The notes beneath the pieces were generated by a model. The model was not told where the DNA came from and did not search any database. It saw only the letters and a program-made list of their open reading frames with translations. Positions 12,301 to 24,300 of a stretch of 64,000 bases of DNA are shown here, piece after piece; positions within the stretch are counted from its first letter, which is position 1, and every line of letters begins with the position of its first letter. Source of the stretch: Euglena gracilis (Eukaryota > Euglenida > Euglenophyceae > Euglenales); contig CP154954.1 of the NCBI GenBank assembly GCA_039621445.1, positions 75,528,634-75,592,633 on the forward strand. The letters are read 5' to 3'. The position numbers and the translations under genes are program-made.

Positions 12301-15300
12301 TGCCACACAGCCCTCCGCCGGAAGGAGCCGGCAGCCTTCCACGAGGGCCACGTGGTGAGCAACGAGTCAGAGCTGCTGCGGTGGACGTACTTGCAGACCC
12401 TCGCGGCCAAGGGGAAGAAGTTCCGGCTGGAGGGCCCCCCTGACACCGTTCTCCATGACCTCCGCCGGGCGCTGAACCAGTACACCGAGTGGGCAGCGCG
12501 CAGCAACCCCACCGACGCCACCTACCTCCGGAAGCTGGGCGAGTGGGCCGATGCCGTGGAGGCCCGCTGCACCACCAACTGGCGGTGCTCGGCCATCAGA
12601 GAAGAGCTGGTCCCCACCGGCTTCCCGGGCCTGTCACAGCAAATGCGGGAGGCTCACCAGGTCCTCGTCTTCCTCCACGACGACCGGGCCCCCCACGGCT
12701 TGATGTTCGTTTGCAAGCGCTGGTACCAGAAGCAGATGGCCACCTACCTGGCGGACTCCACCGTGTTCGAGGACGTGACCGACACCTGGAGGGAGGTGGT
12801 TGCCCGGCTGTCGGAGGTCAACCAGCGGTTGCACTTCCCCACTGGCGCCGGTGTCGTCTACAACTACGGCATCTGGAAGCCAGCGAAGAAGAAGTTCCGG
12901 TTCATTGCCGGGACCCGCAAGAACCCCGACCCCGACCCCGGATCCCCCGCCCCCGCCTCGGAGTCCGCCCCCGCCTCCGCCCCCACCGCCTCCAAGGAGC
13001 CACCCCGGCAGCCCCTCTATGCCCTGAGCAAGGCTTTGGTGTCGCTCCTGAAGCACATCGAGGTCGCCCTCCGGGAAAAGGACGAGCGGCGGCAACAGCA
13101 GGAGGGCATCAAGGCGTTCTGGGGAATCGACAGCGTGGAGTCTTTCGTCCGGATGGTCCGAACCCACTCCAAGGACATCCTGGCGGGGGGCTTGGAGACG
13201 GCGGACTTCACGACGATGTACACGGCCTTCACCTTCGACGCCATCATCGAGCGGACCATGGAGTCGGCCAAGGAGGCCTGGGCCTTCGTGCGGGAGACCA
13301 AGACCCCCGCTGGGGTGGACCCTGCCACCCCACCGTCCCTCACCACCGGCGGCTGGTCGTGGGATGGCCTCGGCTACTCCTTGGATGACCTGAAGGAGCT
13401 GGTGGCCGTGGCGGTGCAGAACAACTACACCTGCAATGGCGGAAGGGTCCGGCGCCAGATCCGGGGCATGCCCATGGGCCTCCCCCCGGCCCCGCAGCTG
13501 GCCAATCTGGCCTGCTACCCCGTGGAGCGCGACCACATGTACGCCCTCCCTCCCCAGCTCCGGTCCTCCGCCGTGTCCCGATACATCGACGACATCGTCC
13601 ACCCCACCACCATGCCCCTCCCCTCGGCAGCCGAGTACGGCATGGAGTACAAGACCACCGGCTCCGGCGAGTCCGTGGTGTGCCTGGGCGTCCGGGTGTA
13701 CATCCAATGCCATTCCAATGGGGACCGCGTACCGTCCACGACCGGGAGGAGGAGTACCCCCACCACATTGTCCGCTACCCCCTAGCCACCACCACCGCCC
13801 CCACCGAGCAGCTGGGCGGGGTCATCATGGGCCGCCTGGAGTTCGCCCGGATGGCCTGCAGCCACATGGGGGATTTCAAGCAGTCAGTGGCCAACATCTT
13901 CCGCAACGCCATCTGGCGGGGGTACTCCCGTCGGCTGGTGCAGTCGGTGTGGAGCCGCTTCCTCTTCCAGCGCTGGCATGCCACCGACATCCGCGTCCGT
14001 GAGCTCCGCACCTGGTTTTCCAAGGTGTGGAAGTGGCTCCACTCCAGCCCCCACCGCGCTCCCCCAGCCCCATGGGCCACAGCCCTCCCCCTCGATGAGG
14101 CCCATGCCCCCTCCCAGGCCGACTTTCTCTCCGTCTTCGGCCACCCCGCACCCCTCCCCGGGGGCATCGACGACTTGCTGGCCGAGATGACGCCGCCCCC
14201 TTCCCCCTCCGCCTCCCAGCCCTCCGACGTGGACGTGATGATCATCGACCGGGAGGCCCACGTGCACCACGGCAAGCAGCAGGCCCCGAGAGGAGCGTCC
14301 CGATCCGTCCACTGGCCAGGGCTCAGAGAGGGGGACGCCCCAGAGGTGAGGTGCGCCCAATTCGTGAGCAGCAAGGGCAAGGACCCGGGGGTGATGCCGC
14401 CAAGGATCCCGCCCCCGGCGAGCCCGGGCGAGCCTCTACCGATCAGTCAAGAGGAGGGGGGAGGCCCCAAACAGCCGCAGCACCAGGCCGGCCCACACCG
14501 GGGCGGGGTTTACGCCGGGCAGTGAACCGGGGGTGACGCCGCCAAGGATCCCGCCCCCGGGGAGCCCGGGCGGGCCTGAGGACAGCGAGGGGGACGCCCC
14601 GAGCCACGGACTGGCCCACACCGTGACGGGGTTTACGTCGGGCTGTGAACTGGGGGTGACGCCGCCAAGGATCTCAGCCCCAGGGAGCCCGGGCGGGTCC
14701 GTGATCGTGCTGCCAGGACCGGCCTCAGAGCCGAGGGGGGACGCCCCAAGCGACAGGCTGGCCCACACCGGAGCGGGGTTTACGCTGGGCGGTGAACCGG
14801 GGGTGACGCCGCCAAGGATCTCGCCCCCGGGGAGCCCGGGCGGGCCTGAGAGTTGCCAGCCCACGGCCATGGAGACAGAGACGGACGCCCTCGAGGGGGT
14901 TGCAGCGCAGCCAAGCACCGCCTCCCAATCCCCCAGCGCCCCAACGGCCCCCACAGCCTCCCAAGGCCCCCCTCTCTCCAACCCGGACTCCGCCTCCCCA
15001 ACCCCATGCCTCCCCCCACCCACCCGTGAGGTCCTCCAGGAGCGGGTTGTCATCATCGAGAGGCAGGTCCCCGTTCCCGTGCGGGAGCCTGTCTTCGTGG
15101 ATCGGGTCATCGAGCGGGTCGTCCCGGTCCCGGTGCAAGTCCCCGTGGAGGTCCGGGTCCCCATGCCCGTCCCCGTCCCCGTGGAGGTCCGGGTACCCAT
15201 CCCCATCTACCTCCCTCCCTCCGCACCACAAGCCCCCTCCATCGTGCAGAATGTGCATCTCAACGCACTCACCATCGGCCCCTCCTCCTCCTCGTCTTCC

Positions 15301-18300
15301 TTGGCCCTCCTCCAAGGTCTCCCCATTCCCGCCATCGAGGCCCCCAACCGCCTCCTCCTCACCGCTCCCCCGCCACCACCCAGCGACACCACCGACGACG
15401 ACACCTCTTCCCAAGGCCCCACGAAGAAGAGGAAGTTCACTTCGTTGAGTGAGTGGCCTGCCGAGTGGCGAGCCAAGTACGAAGAGTGGAAGGCGGTGCT
15501 GAAGGACCCACGAGAAGCAGGACGAGGACAAGCCATGTACGAATCATGGGACCCGGACCTGCAGAACCAGGTCTGGTGGGCCTCGTGCGGCCCCCAGCGG
15601 CGGAGCATCATCCAAGAATGGCAAGAAGCCGCAGCAGCCCAGAACGTCGAGCGCCCCGCGGACCTCGAGCGCCAGACGCATGACTGGCATGAAGGTGCCA
15701 GGATCGGGGAGGCCGACCATCCCGGTCCAAGGCGCCACCCCCACGGCCCCCACCAGGGCCACCAACCCTCCGGGAGCCACGTCCCCGGAGTGAGACCGAG
15801 CCAAGTCCGGGCGGGTGGCAGGCAGCGTGGTGCCTGTGCCCCGCCAACCCCGTCCGCAGGGGAGCAAGCGAAGCGGGATTTGCCCCGGCCCCAAGCCCCT
15901 TGGCGACCCAACAGGGAAGCGGCCCGTGGGCGCCGCCCTGGGGATTCTTTTTCTTCAGCAGCCATGAGATCTTCTAGACCCTCTCGCCCTGGGAGTGCGC
16001 AGGGCAACCCAACCCGAGGAGAAGAAAGAGACCGAAGAGACGAAGGTGTCGCATGGACACCGGTGCCGGCGAGGGCCGGCGCTGCACAAGGAGATCAAGA
16101 GGATGGCGGACAGCATCTCCGCCCTCAGCGAAGAGCTGAAGAAGCTACAAGAAAAATACCAAGCTCAACGCCACTTTCGGGGGGAGTCGGAGCCCCCAAC
16201 CACATCAAGACCATCGCGGAGAGGAGAGAGAGAGAGAGGGGGAGGCAAGGGCCGGCCCCCCTCCGATCCCCTCTCATCCCAACCCATGGGATCCCCTTCA
16301 AGGCCATCGTCGCGGCGGACGGCGTCGGCAACGGCGGCAGAAGGAGACCATGACCAGCACGGACGCCGAGGCGGCGACATCGCAGGTGTGCCACCCCCGG
16401 CCTGCCGGAGCTGGTATCTCCGGCCCTCCAGTTCGGGCCGCACCGGCTGGAGGTGGGCGTGCAACCCGTGCGAGGCCTCCCCCCTCTGCGGCACCCCCCC
16501 ACCTCCCTCCCCATCCCCTCCCATCCCCACCCCCACCCACACCCAGATTCCCCCGTCCATACCAATCAAGAAGAGAGAGAGAGAGAGAGAGAGACAACTC
16601 AGTGAGAACAGAGGTGGGAGGTCACTGTAAGGACAAGTCAGCGGGCGCAGGGGAGGTGAAAACAGGAGGTCAGAGGAGGTGAAAACAGTTAACATTTTTG
16701 ACCCCTGCGCCTACAGGGCCCAGATAAGCAGTTTTTTCACAAACTTGTAACTGGAAGCCTGAAGAAATGTTTTGATCTTTTTATCCAGGAAATCGTCTCC
16801 CTCAACAAAAAAAATGCGACATTCTCAAAAAAAATTGTTGGGAGAAGTCAGCAGGTGCAAAACTTATGCATTCTATAGAGGGTATGGCACCCCAAGTCCA
16901 ATGAACACTAAAATGACAATCTAGCTGGTCCGCACGGGGGACGTTCATTGGGCATGTGTTGTGCGAGTGTCTGTTTGCTATAAAAGGTGACAACAGAGAC
17001 GGTCCCTGTTCATTAGACACGGGGGGAGTTGGTGGGTGGTAGGTACCTCACCAATCCTCCTGGAACAACCTCAAAAGAAAAAAAAATCGGCAAAAACAGG
17101 TGACAGGGGGAAGATTTCCTGGAGGGAGGACAAGCAGGCAGGCCCCCTGGCCAAGGGTGCGGTGCACGTAGATGGGCAGCGTAGGCTGCAGCCAGGGCTG
17201 AACGGGAAGGTTTTGTGGGGGGTCGATCCCACTCCCCCCACCCACCACAGCAAAGTGCCGAAAGAAAGAAAATTGACCTAAAGCCCGTCACCAGAAAATT
17301 GACCTAAAGCCCGTCACCAGAAAATTGACCTCAAGCCCGTCACCGGTGGAAATGCAGGAATGCCTGGTGGGGAAGTGGGTGGTCGACCCACCCACCCACC
17401 ACCCGTAATGCTTTTTTGGGGATTCCCGTACATCCCTGGCTGCAGCACCGTCATGCCGCAGTTTCCCACGAAAACCAGCACATTGATACATAAGACGTTG
17501 GGGGGCCAAGCCTCCCATTGGTGTCATGGAACAAATACACAGAATAAAACCTACAAATAAAGCAATGCTCACCCATCCAGGAAACTATCATCCAACAGGT
17601 CGGACAGTGCTGGGGACCCTGACTTCGTTGTCGTGACATGCTGGAGGATACCCTGGCTTCACAGGCCTGACCTTGACAGATTCCCGGGTCGGGCATTTCA
17701 ATAAATCAACGAACTTGGACCTTGAGAAGTTGGCTGGTACTGGGGATCATGACAATTCTCATAATGATGTGTTGGGAAGCACCAGGGACCCTAACAGTTT
17801 CCTGAATGGAATCCTGACAGTTTCCCGGGAGGTACACCTCCTACCGATATAAGGGCATGGAGGTCAGACCCTCCTGTCCAGGGGGGAGGACCTCCCCACC
17901 TAAAAGTAGTGTGGTCTGGGCGACCGATTTTTGACCCGGCTCAAAGCGCTGGGCCAGAAATTTTGCCCCCCCCCCCAAAATGGCCAAAGATGCCATTTTA
18001 GGCGCTTTTGGGGCAAAAAAATATAAATAAAATTCGGCACAGAAAATAAAATTGAAAAAAATTTTGGGGTCCTGGGAACCCCCTGGGGTCGATCTGGCCC
18101 TTGGCAGGTGAGGAGTGGTCCAGACTCCCCCTCTGTCAACTCCCCCAACCTCAACCCCGTGCACCCTTCTTATATCGAACCTGGTGGTATGAGACCATTG
18201 CTGTGGCTGTGTGCTGACGCGAACTACCACATTGACGGAGCTCGCTCACCTTTGAAGAAAGAACACCCAAGCAGAATGCAAACTGAGCATGGGCATCATC

Positions 18301-21300
18301 CAAATGCATTATATATGCACATTTGTGCTCCTGTCTCTTAAAGCTCACCTCGAGCGTTTGCAATGTATGCACCCCAGCTGCCTGCTTGGCAATGCGAGGC
18401 CAGGGCGGGGTCGTTCAGCAACGCCCACATCTGCTGCACCTCAGACCCCTTTTCCGCCAGCGAGGGGGTGGCAGTGGCCAACGGCTCTGCGTCACACTCC
18501 GCGCCAGGGGCCTTGGCCATCTCCGTACCCCGGATCAGGCTGGTTTGAGGAGCACCAGAGCACTCCTCCCCCCCCGTGTACACTTCCATTTGACTGGAAA
18601 AAACTGTGGTGTGAACCAGGGCATCTGCCTCCGGGTCTGGCCGCTGGCTGAAAACAAGGTGGTGGCTGGACTTCACCTCTGGGGGACAATGGGTGAGGCT
18701 GTCGGGCAGGACCTGGCTGATACTCAAACCAGGCACAAAAGCCCAATATCCATCTGAGTTGTATTTTTCAGCCAAAATTGGCAATGAAAAGACAAAAAAA
18801 ATAACCGAAAATGACATTTTTTTTAAAAATTGCCAAGTTTTTTTTGGTCCAGTCCAGCTTTGCAGCCCTTTTTTCCACTCTACCGCTTGGGGGGTCCACG
18901 GATCGTTTGGGAGGGAAAAAACTGCTGCCTGGCTGGACCTCCTGGGGGGGGTTGGCTTAATCCGAACAGAGGGTGCTGATTGGACATTGTCAACTTTCAT
19001 GTGTGGTGACAAATTTTGCCGTCCGAACCAGGCTGTTTTTTTTACCAACCCCCGGGGGGGGAGGGGTCCAGAGTGCCTGTGAGTGCCTGCCCAGGCAGGC
19101 ACCACCCCCGGGGTGGGGTCGGATTTCGGCCTGCGTCCAAGCACATTCCTGTGAAAATAGGCCATTTTTGGTCTGTGCTAGGGCACTTTTGGCCGTTGCC
19201 CCCCCCCCCCCCCCGGGGTGGGATTTGGAGTGCCTTGGAGGGCCAGCCCAGGCAGGCACCTCCCCCCCCCCCGGGGTGGGGTCAGCACCCGACTAAAAAA
19301 AAACAGCCTGGTCCGAACAGGGAATGTTGGACAGGGTGTTCGTTGGACACAAAGAACGGGGGTAAACCAATCACTATTTTCCTCAAGGAATTATTCACTG
19401 GAATGGGGCTGGACACATTCGCAACACCTCACACCTTCCGCAAATGGTAAATTTGATTTCACCTGTGCCTTCGACGCTGGCCACCTATCCAAAAGGGATA
19501 CAAAAAAAGCAGCAGGAAGTTCGCCACCAAAAAAAAACAGCCTGGTCTTGATCTCGTGCACCTCATCTTGCCTGTCATACAAAATGATGACTGAGTCCGG
19601 CAGTGGCGCCGGGGTTCACTAACTCCTTCGTAGTGTGCCCCGATTCTGTTGCACTTCACACAGGAAGATATCCACGTATTCTTCACTCACAGCAGGGGCA
19701 TTAAATGGTACAGCGCACAGCAATTAATTAGTTGAAAAAATGATTCTGGGGGAAATTTTGCGAGAGGTGCACAGGTGGTCCCAGAGAAGAATGGAGTTGG
19801 GACCACAGGGAACTTTCGCATTTTTTTTGAAACTTTGAAAAAAAATTTAAACTGACACCTTCCTCATAATTCTATATAATTCTCGTGAATTTGGTGCCAA
19901 TTTTGCATGCTTTGGGCATTTTTTTTTGCATTTTAGTGATTTTTGTGCTTTTTTCTCTCAGATTTTGCACATTTTTTTGTGGAGTGGAAATGCCCTGGTA
20001 AATATGTGTGATACGGGCCACACCATTACAAGATGAAAAAGAATAAAGAAACCATCCACAACAAAAGAAATGCTTCTTTGTTGTGCTGACAAATCTCAAT
20101 CACATTCAATCCCACGTTGAACTCTTTGGATACCATGAAAGGCAGGGGAAAAAGACGGCACACAGGGTAGAAAAATTCCTTCAGATACGATTTGGAGCAT
20201 GAGCCAGATCACATAATCATCATCATGATTTGTGACATGCTATGATCATAACTTCAAAGAAATAACAAAAAAAATCAAAAAATTAAAAATACCCCAGGCA
20301 CAAGAAATACACAAAAACCTTTGCCGCCAATGCTTGTGTGTGTGTGTGTGTGTGTGTGTGTGCTCTTCGATCCTTGCAGTTACAGAAGCAACAGAAATGC
20401 CCAGCGCCAGGCACCAAGAGTAACGCGGTCACCAAGTAGAAGGGGCTGGCGTTGCCAAACACCGGCAGGGACAAGAAAAACTGTGCCCTCCAACTTATAC
20501 ATGCACACCAGCAACCACGGGATAAAAATACCCCGGTTCACCCACATACAACTCAGGCACTCAGGCACTCATCAAAGTTGAGAAAAGGGCATCTATTCCT
20601 TTAAACTTTGGGATGAAAACCGTTCCGAAATTGCACAACAAAAAAAATTACTTTTAAGCAAATGTAACATGTTGGAAATTGTGACGACAAACATACGGAA
20701 ACCTTTACCACACTAGAAAGGCACGTGAGATATGGCTTGGCGAACCGATCCAGCCCTGGCCAAAGAGGCCAGCACACCGCCAAACGTGACCACAAGCTCG
20801 TCGCTGGACCCACACTGAAGAAATCGAATTATGTCGACCAAATCAATACGAAGCACGGGGTGGGGGTCAAAACTTAACCATTCAACCCCCACTCAACTTG
20901 GGCACACTTCCGGAGGTCTGCCGGAAGAGAAGATCCGAAGCGGCGGCCTGGCCGGCGCCGGAGACCGCCCCCGCCCCGATACCGACGAGGGCGACGCCCA
21001 TCACCAGCCCGCGGGTCCCCGGGCTGTGCGTGCGGGCGATCCAGGTCATCCCGGAGCCAGGGATTGCCAGGCACCGATGGCTTGGAGGAGAAGAAACGTC
21101 ACGTAACACATAGCACAGACACACTGAGCTGAATTTGACCAACACCGGTGGGGGAGGGGGCATGGCGGGGTGTCCTGGAGTGCCTGGGCTGGCAGGCACT
21201 ACCCTCGGGGCACGCTTCGATGTATGGGGGGGGGGTCGGACCCCCCTCCGGTCCATTGAAGGGAGGGGCACCCCCCCACCTAAACAGTGGCGCGGTCTGG

Positions 21301-24300
21301 GTGAATAACTTTTGGCCCAGCACGAAATGCCAGACCGAAAATTTTTGGCCCACAATTGGCACACAAAAGTGCCATTTTGGGCACTTTTTGGGCAAAAGAT
21401 TCTCAAAAATGCAATTTTGGCGCGAAGTGCCAGAAGGAATAATTTCACTTTCGGGAGGAGGTCCCGGGGAAGCTGTTTTTTTTACCAACCCCGGGGGGAG
21501 GGGGGGTCCGGAGTGCCTATGAGTATCAAGCAGGCACTACCCCCCCAGGGGGAGGTCGGATTTCGGCCTGTGCCCACGCACATTCCTTTGAAAATAGGCC
21601 ATTTTTGGCTCCCCGGTCTGTGCTAGGGCACGGCCGTGTGCCCTACCCCCCGGAGGGGGGGGGGTCGGAGCGGGAGTGCCTTGGAGTGCCTGCCCAGGCA
21701 GGCACCCCTCCCTGGGGTGGGGTCGGCACCCGACAAAAATACAGCCTGGCCCCGGGCACCTCCAGACCCCCGTTGGCAGGTGGGGGGGGGGGTCCGGACC
21801 CCCCCTCCGGTCCTGGGGGGGGACAACGCCCACCTAAATCCCCTCCTTATGTCGAACCCTGCCCTGGGGGGGAAGAGTCGGTGCCTACCTGGTCGTCGGC
21901 CAAAATTTCCCAAAAATGACTTCGGCGCCGCAAGCGCCCTTGTCCGAGTGTATAGATACTTCTGGCAACGTGCCCCACCGGGGGGGGGGGGGGTAGGATC
22001 TGGGTTTAGTGGAGGGCAGGCAGGCAGGCAGGCAGGCAGGCAGGCATCCCCCAAACACAACCACAACCACAACCACACACAAATCAACACAACCACTATT
22101 TCACACACAGCACAGACGTGCGTGTTTGCACAAAAAATAAAAGAAAATCATGTACAACTACCCCCCCCCCCCTATGTCCAATGACCGGTAACCTCTGTCC
22201 TCTGACCGGGGGGGGGGGGGCGTTGGACATAGGGCAGTGACCAAAAAGGTGTCCTCTGACCGGGGGGGTGGTCGTTGGACATGAGGTCAAAAGAAAGTTG
22301 GTGGGTACCCGGGTCCCTACCCACCCAAAAATGCCCAAATTTTCCCTTCCGGCGCCTTGCGCCGAAAATTTTGGGCAATTTTGACAATTTTTTTGTCCAA
22401 AAAGTGCCAAAAATGGCATTTTGGCCAATCTTTTGGCCAATTTTTGGGCAAAATTTTTCGTCCCGGCGCTTCACGCCGGGACCGAAAATTTGGTCAAACC
22501 TCCGAAAAGGTGTCCTCTGACCGGGGGGGGGGGGTGGTCATTGGACATAGGGGTGTCGTTGGACATAGGGGGGGGGTACTTGTGACACGACACCCATAAA
22601 TACAAATACACAAATACATACACACATAAAAATAATAAAAATTTGTTTTGATGTCAGCAACCCCTAAGCGGAGCTCATGATGAACGCAGAGGAGAGGCCT
22701 TGCACGCATCGGGCCGTTAGCAGGTACCCAACAGCAGGGCACTGGAAGGAGAAATTATGACCCTGTAATTGCCGTTGAGCCCCTTTGACATGACGTGGGT
22801 GCAGGGCAGGTGGATATGAGCAGCTGATTAGTTAGGATAATGAATACCACCGGGATAGTCGTGTGCTTTGCATGCTTTTCTGGTCTGAGAAGCTGCAGAA
22901 ATTCTGAGTGGAACACTTTCACTATCAACATACGTCATGAAATATGAAAGATGTCAGAAGGTGTTTTTTTTTGTATTTCTATGTTACGTACAATACACAA
23001 TGTGTGGGATGTGTGTTTGCAAGAGCCACCATTGACACAGTTGTGCATGAAAGCACTACTGTGTGTACAATTGTCATTCACTTTTCATTACTTCTGATAA
23101 CCCAGAATGGTTAGATCTGAAACTGAAACCTATGATTCAAAGAAATCACAACAATATGGAGAATTAACATTTTGTTTCAGACATTTTATGAGGATTAATC
23201 TCATTGTACTTCGTTATTCATATATATTTTCACAATCGTCATCATGAACTTTGAAAAAGCAACACTCAAATAAGAAAATAAATTTTCATCTGGTCATCAA
23301 TTTGTCATCCTCCAAGAAAAAGTTTTTTTCTTTGCTTTTATGCATAGACAACTTTATATCTTACACAAAATGCATATATCTTTGCTCTGAAATACACCAA
23401 TGGCTCCTGCACAAATTATCAAAAATGCAATGTTTAATCTTTGGCGTTATATCCTCTCCACTCAGAATTCATCAGAAGTGCAGGGACTGCGACAATGGAA
23501 AATGTGAAACAATTCAATTCAGCAGAACTGATGTATGGAGTACCAGCCACCTGGAAGTAAGTGGCTACTGCGGACAGCTTAAGCGAAAGGCCAACACCAA
23601 ACACAGCAGTGGAGACTGCAAGCACCGCAAAGCCAGAGTTTGACAACACGGTGTATGTTTGCCTATGTGTGTGTGTGTGTGTGTGTGGTGTGTGTATGCG
23701 TGTTTGCGTGCATGCGCAAATACTTGAGGGTATGAACACGTGTACCAGTACGTCGCATGTGGATGTGTGTTGTGGCACGAATGACTGTATCTCCTTTGGA
23801 AAAGACATCAAGCAGACATTCACACAGCGAGGGGGAAATTCGAGCAGCGCTTCTGAAAAATAATAAAATTTGGACAAACCTTGCAATCACTGACTTAAAT
23901 TCCTGACTCCCAGTGTTCTGCCAATGTAATATCAAGGTGTTTTGCATGAAGTATCACAAAAAGGAAGGCACCATTTTTTGTCACCCTCTGCGGGAGGCCC
24001 ACCAGGAGGGTGTGCTTGGCACCCCGCTGGTCCACCATAAGACCTGCGAAGGCGTTGGGGCACCGCAGCATCAGCCCCAAACTTCACGGGATTCTTTTTC
24101 GGGGTAAATTCGGAAAAATGGGCGAGATTGGGGCGTTTTTCAGGTGGGCAGACAACGCAGGCTGGGCAAAAATCCACAAAGCCACTGGAATTTATAATGG
24201 AAAATAAAATAATGGATTGTTTGCTGTTTTATGTGCTGAAAACATCTTAAGAGGTACTTTCTGAAACAACGGTAAGAGTGGTAACTAAACAAAGCGGTAG

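Larger units (their letters stand above)
9322..16569 (+). mobile_element. Penelope-like retroelement array (N-terminal GIY-YIG type)
   Basis: One nearly full copy (9322 to about 14530) is followed head-to-tail by a 3'-truncated copy (to 16569). The copies are almost identical. ORF2 has a GIY-YIG endonuclease ahead of the reverse transcriptase, the permuted order known from the Naiad/Chlamys branch of Penelope-like elements rather than the canonical C-terminal position. Tandem copies linked by repeat units are also typical of Penelope-like elements. The array lies antisense to the host transporter gene inside its intron 11, between two (GA)n tracts. It is about 65-70% GC, richer than its surroundings but similar to the exons. 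Confidence 0.85.
8238..17152 (-). other. Nonconventional intron 11 (8.9 kb) hosting a Penelope-like array
   Basis: Starts GGCCAGGGG and ends CTGCCGGC. Splices RTL to YDQ in frame. It contains the retroelement array at 9.3-16.6 kb and a 170-bp tandem duplication at 8.76-9.03 kb. Confidence 0.8.
18500..20402 (-). other. Intron 8
   Basis: Bordered by an 8-bp direct repeat (CCTGGCGC) and ending CTGGCGCG; starts GGGCATTTC. In frame. Contains a (GT)n tract and a dispersed repeat at about 19.0-19.3 kb. Confidence 0.65.
21053..22669 (-). other. Nonconventional intron 5
   Basis: Starts GCTTAGGGG and ends CTGGCTCC, with a GCTCCG direct repeat across both borders. TAG stands in for CAG at +4 to +6. 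It contains a MITE-like element (22165-22590) and a dispersed repeat. Confidence 0.8.

Noticed and set aside
15030-15220. Calling ORF1 an alveolin-family protein.
   Set aside because: The resemblance is limited to V-P-V texture within a retroelement frame.
20380-20568. Frames near the (GT)n tract as independent small genes.
   Set aside because: They overlap exon E8 of the transporter in the wrong frame.
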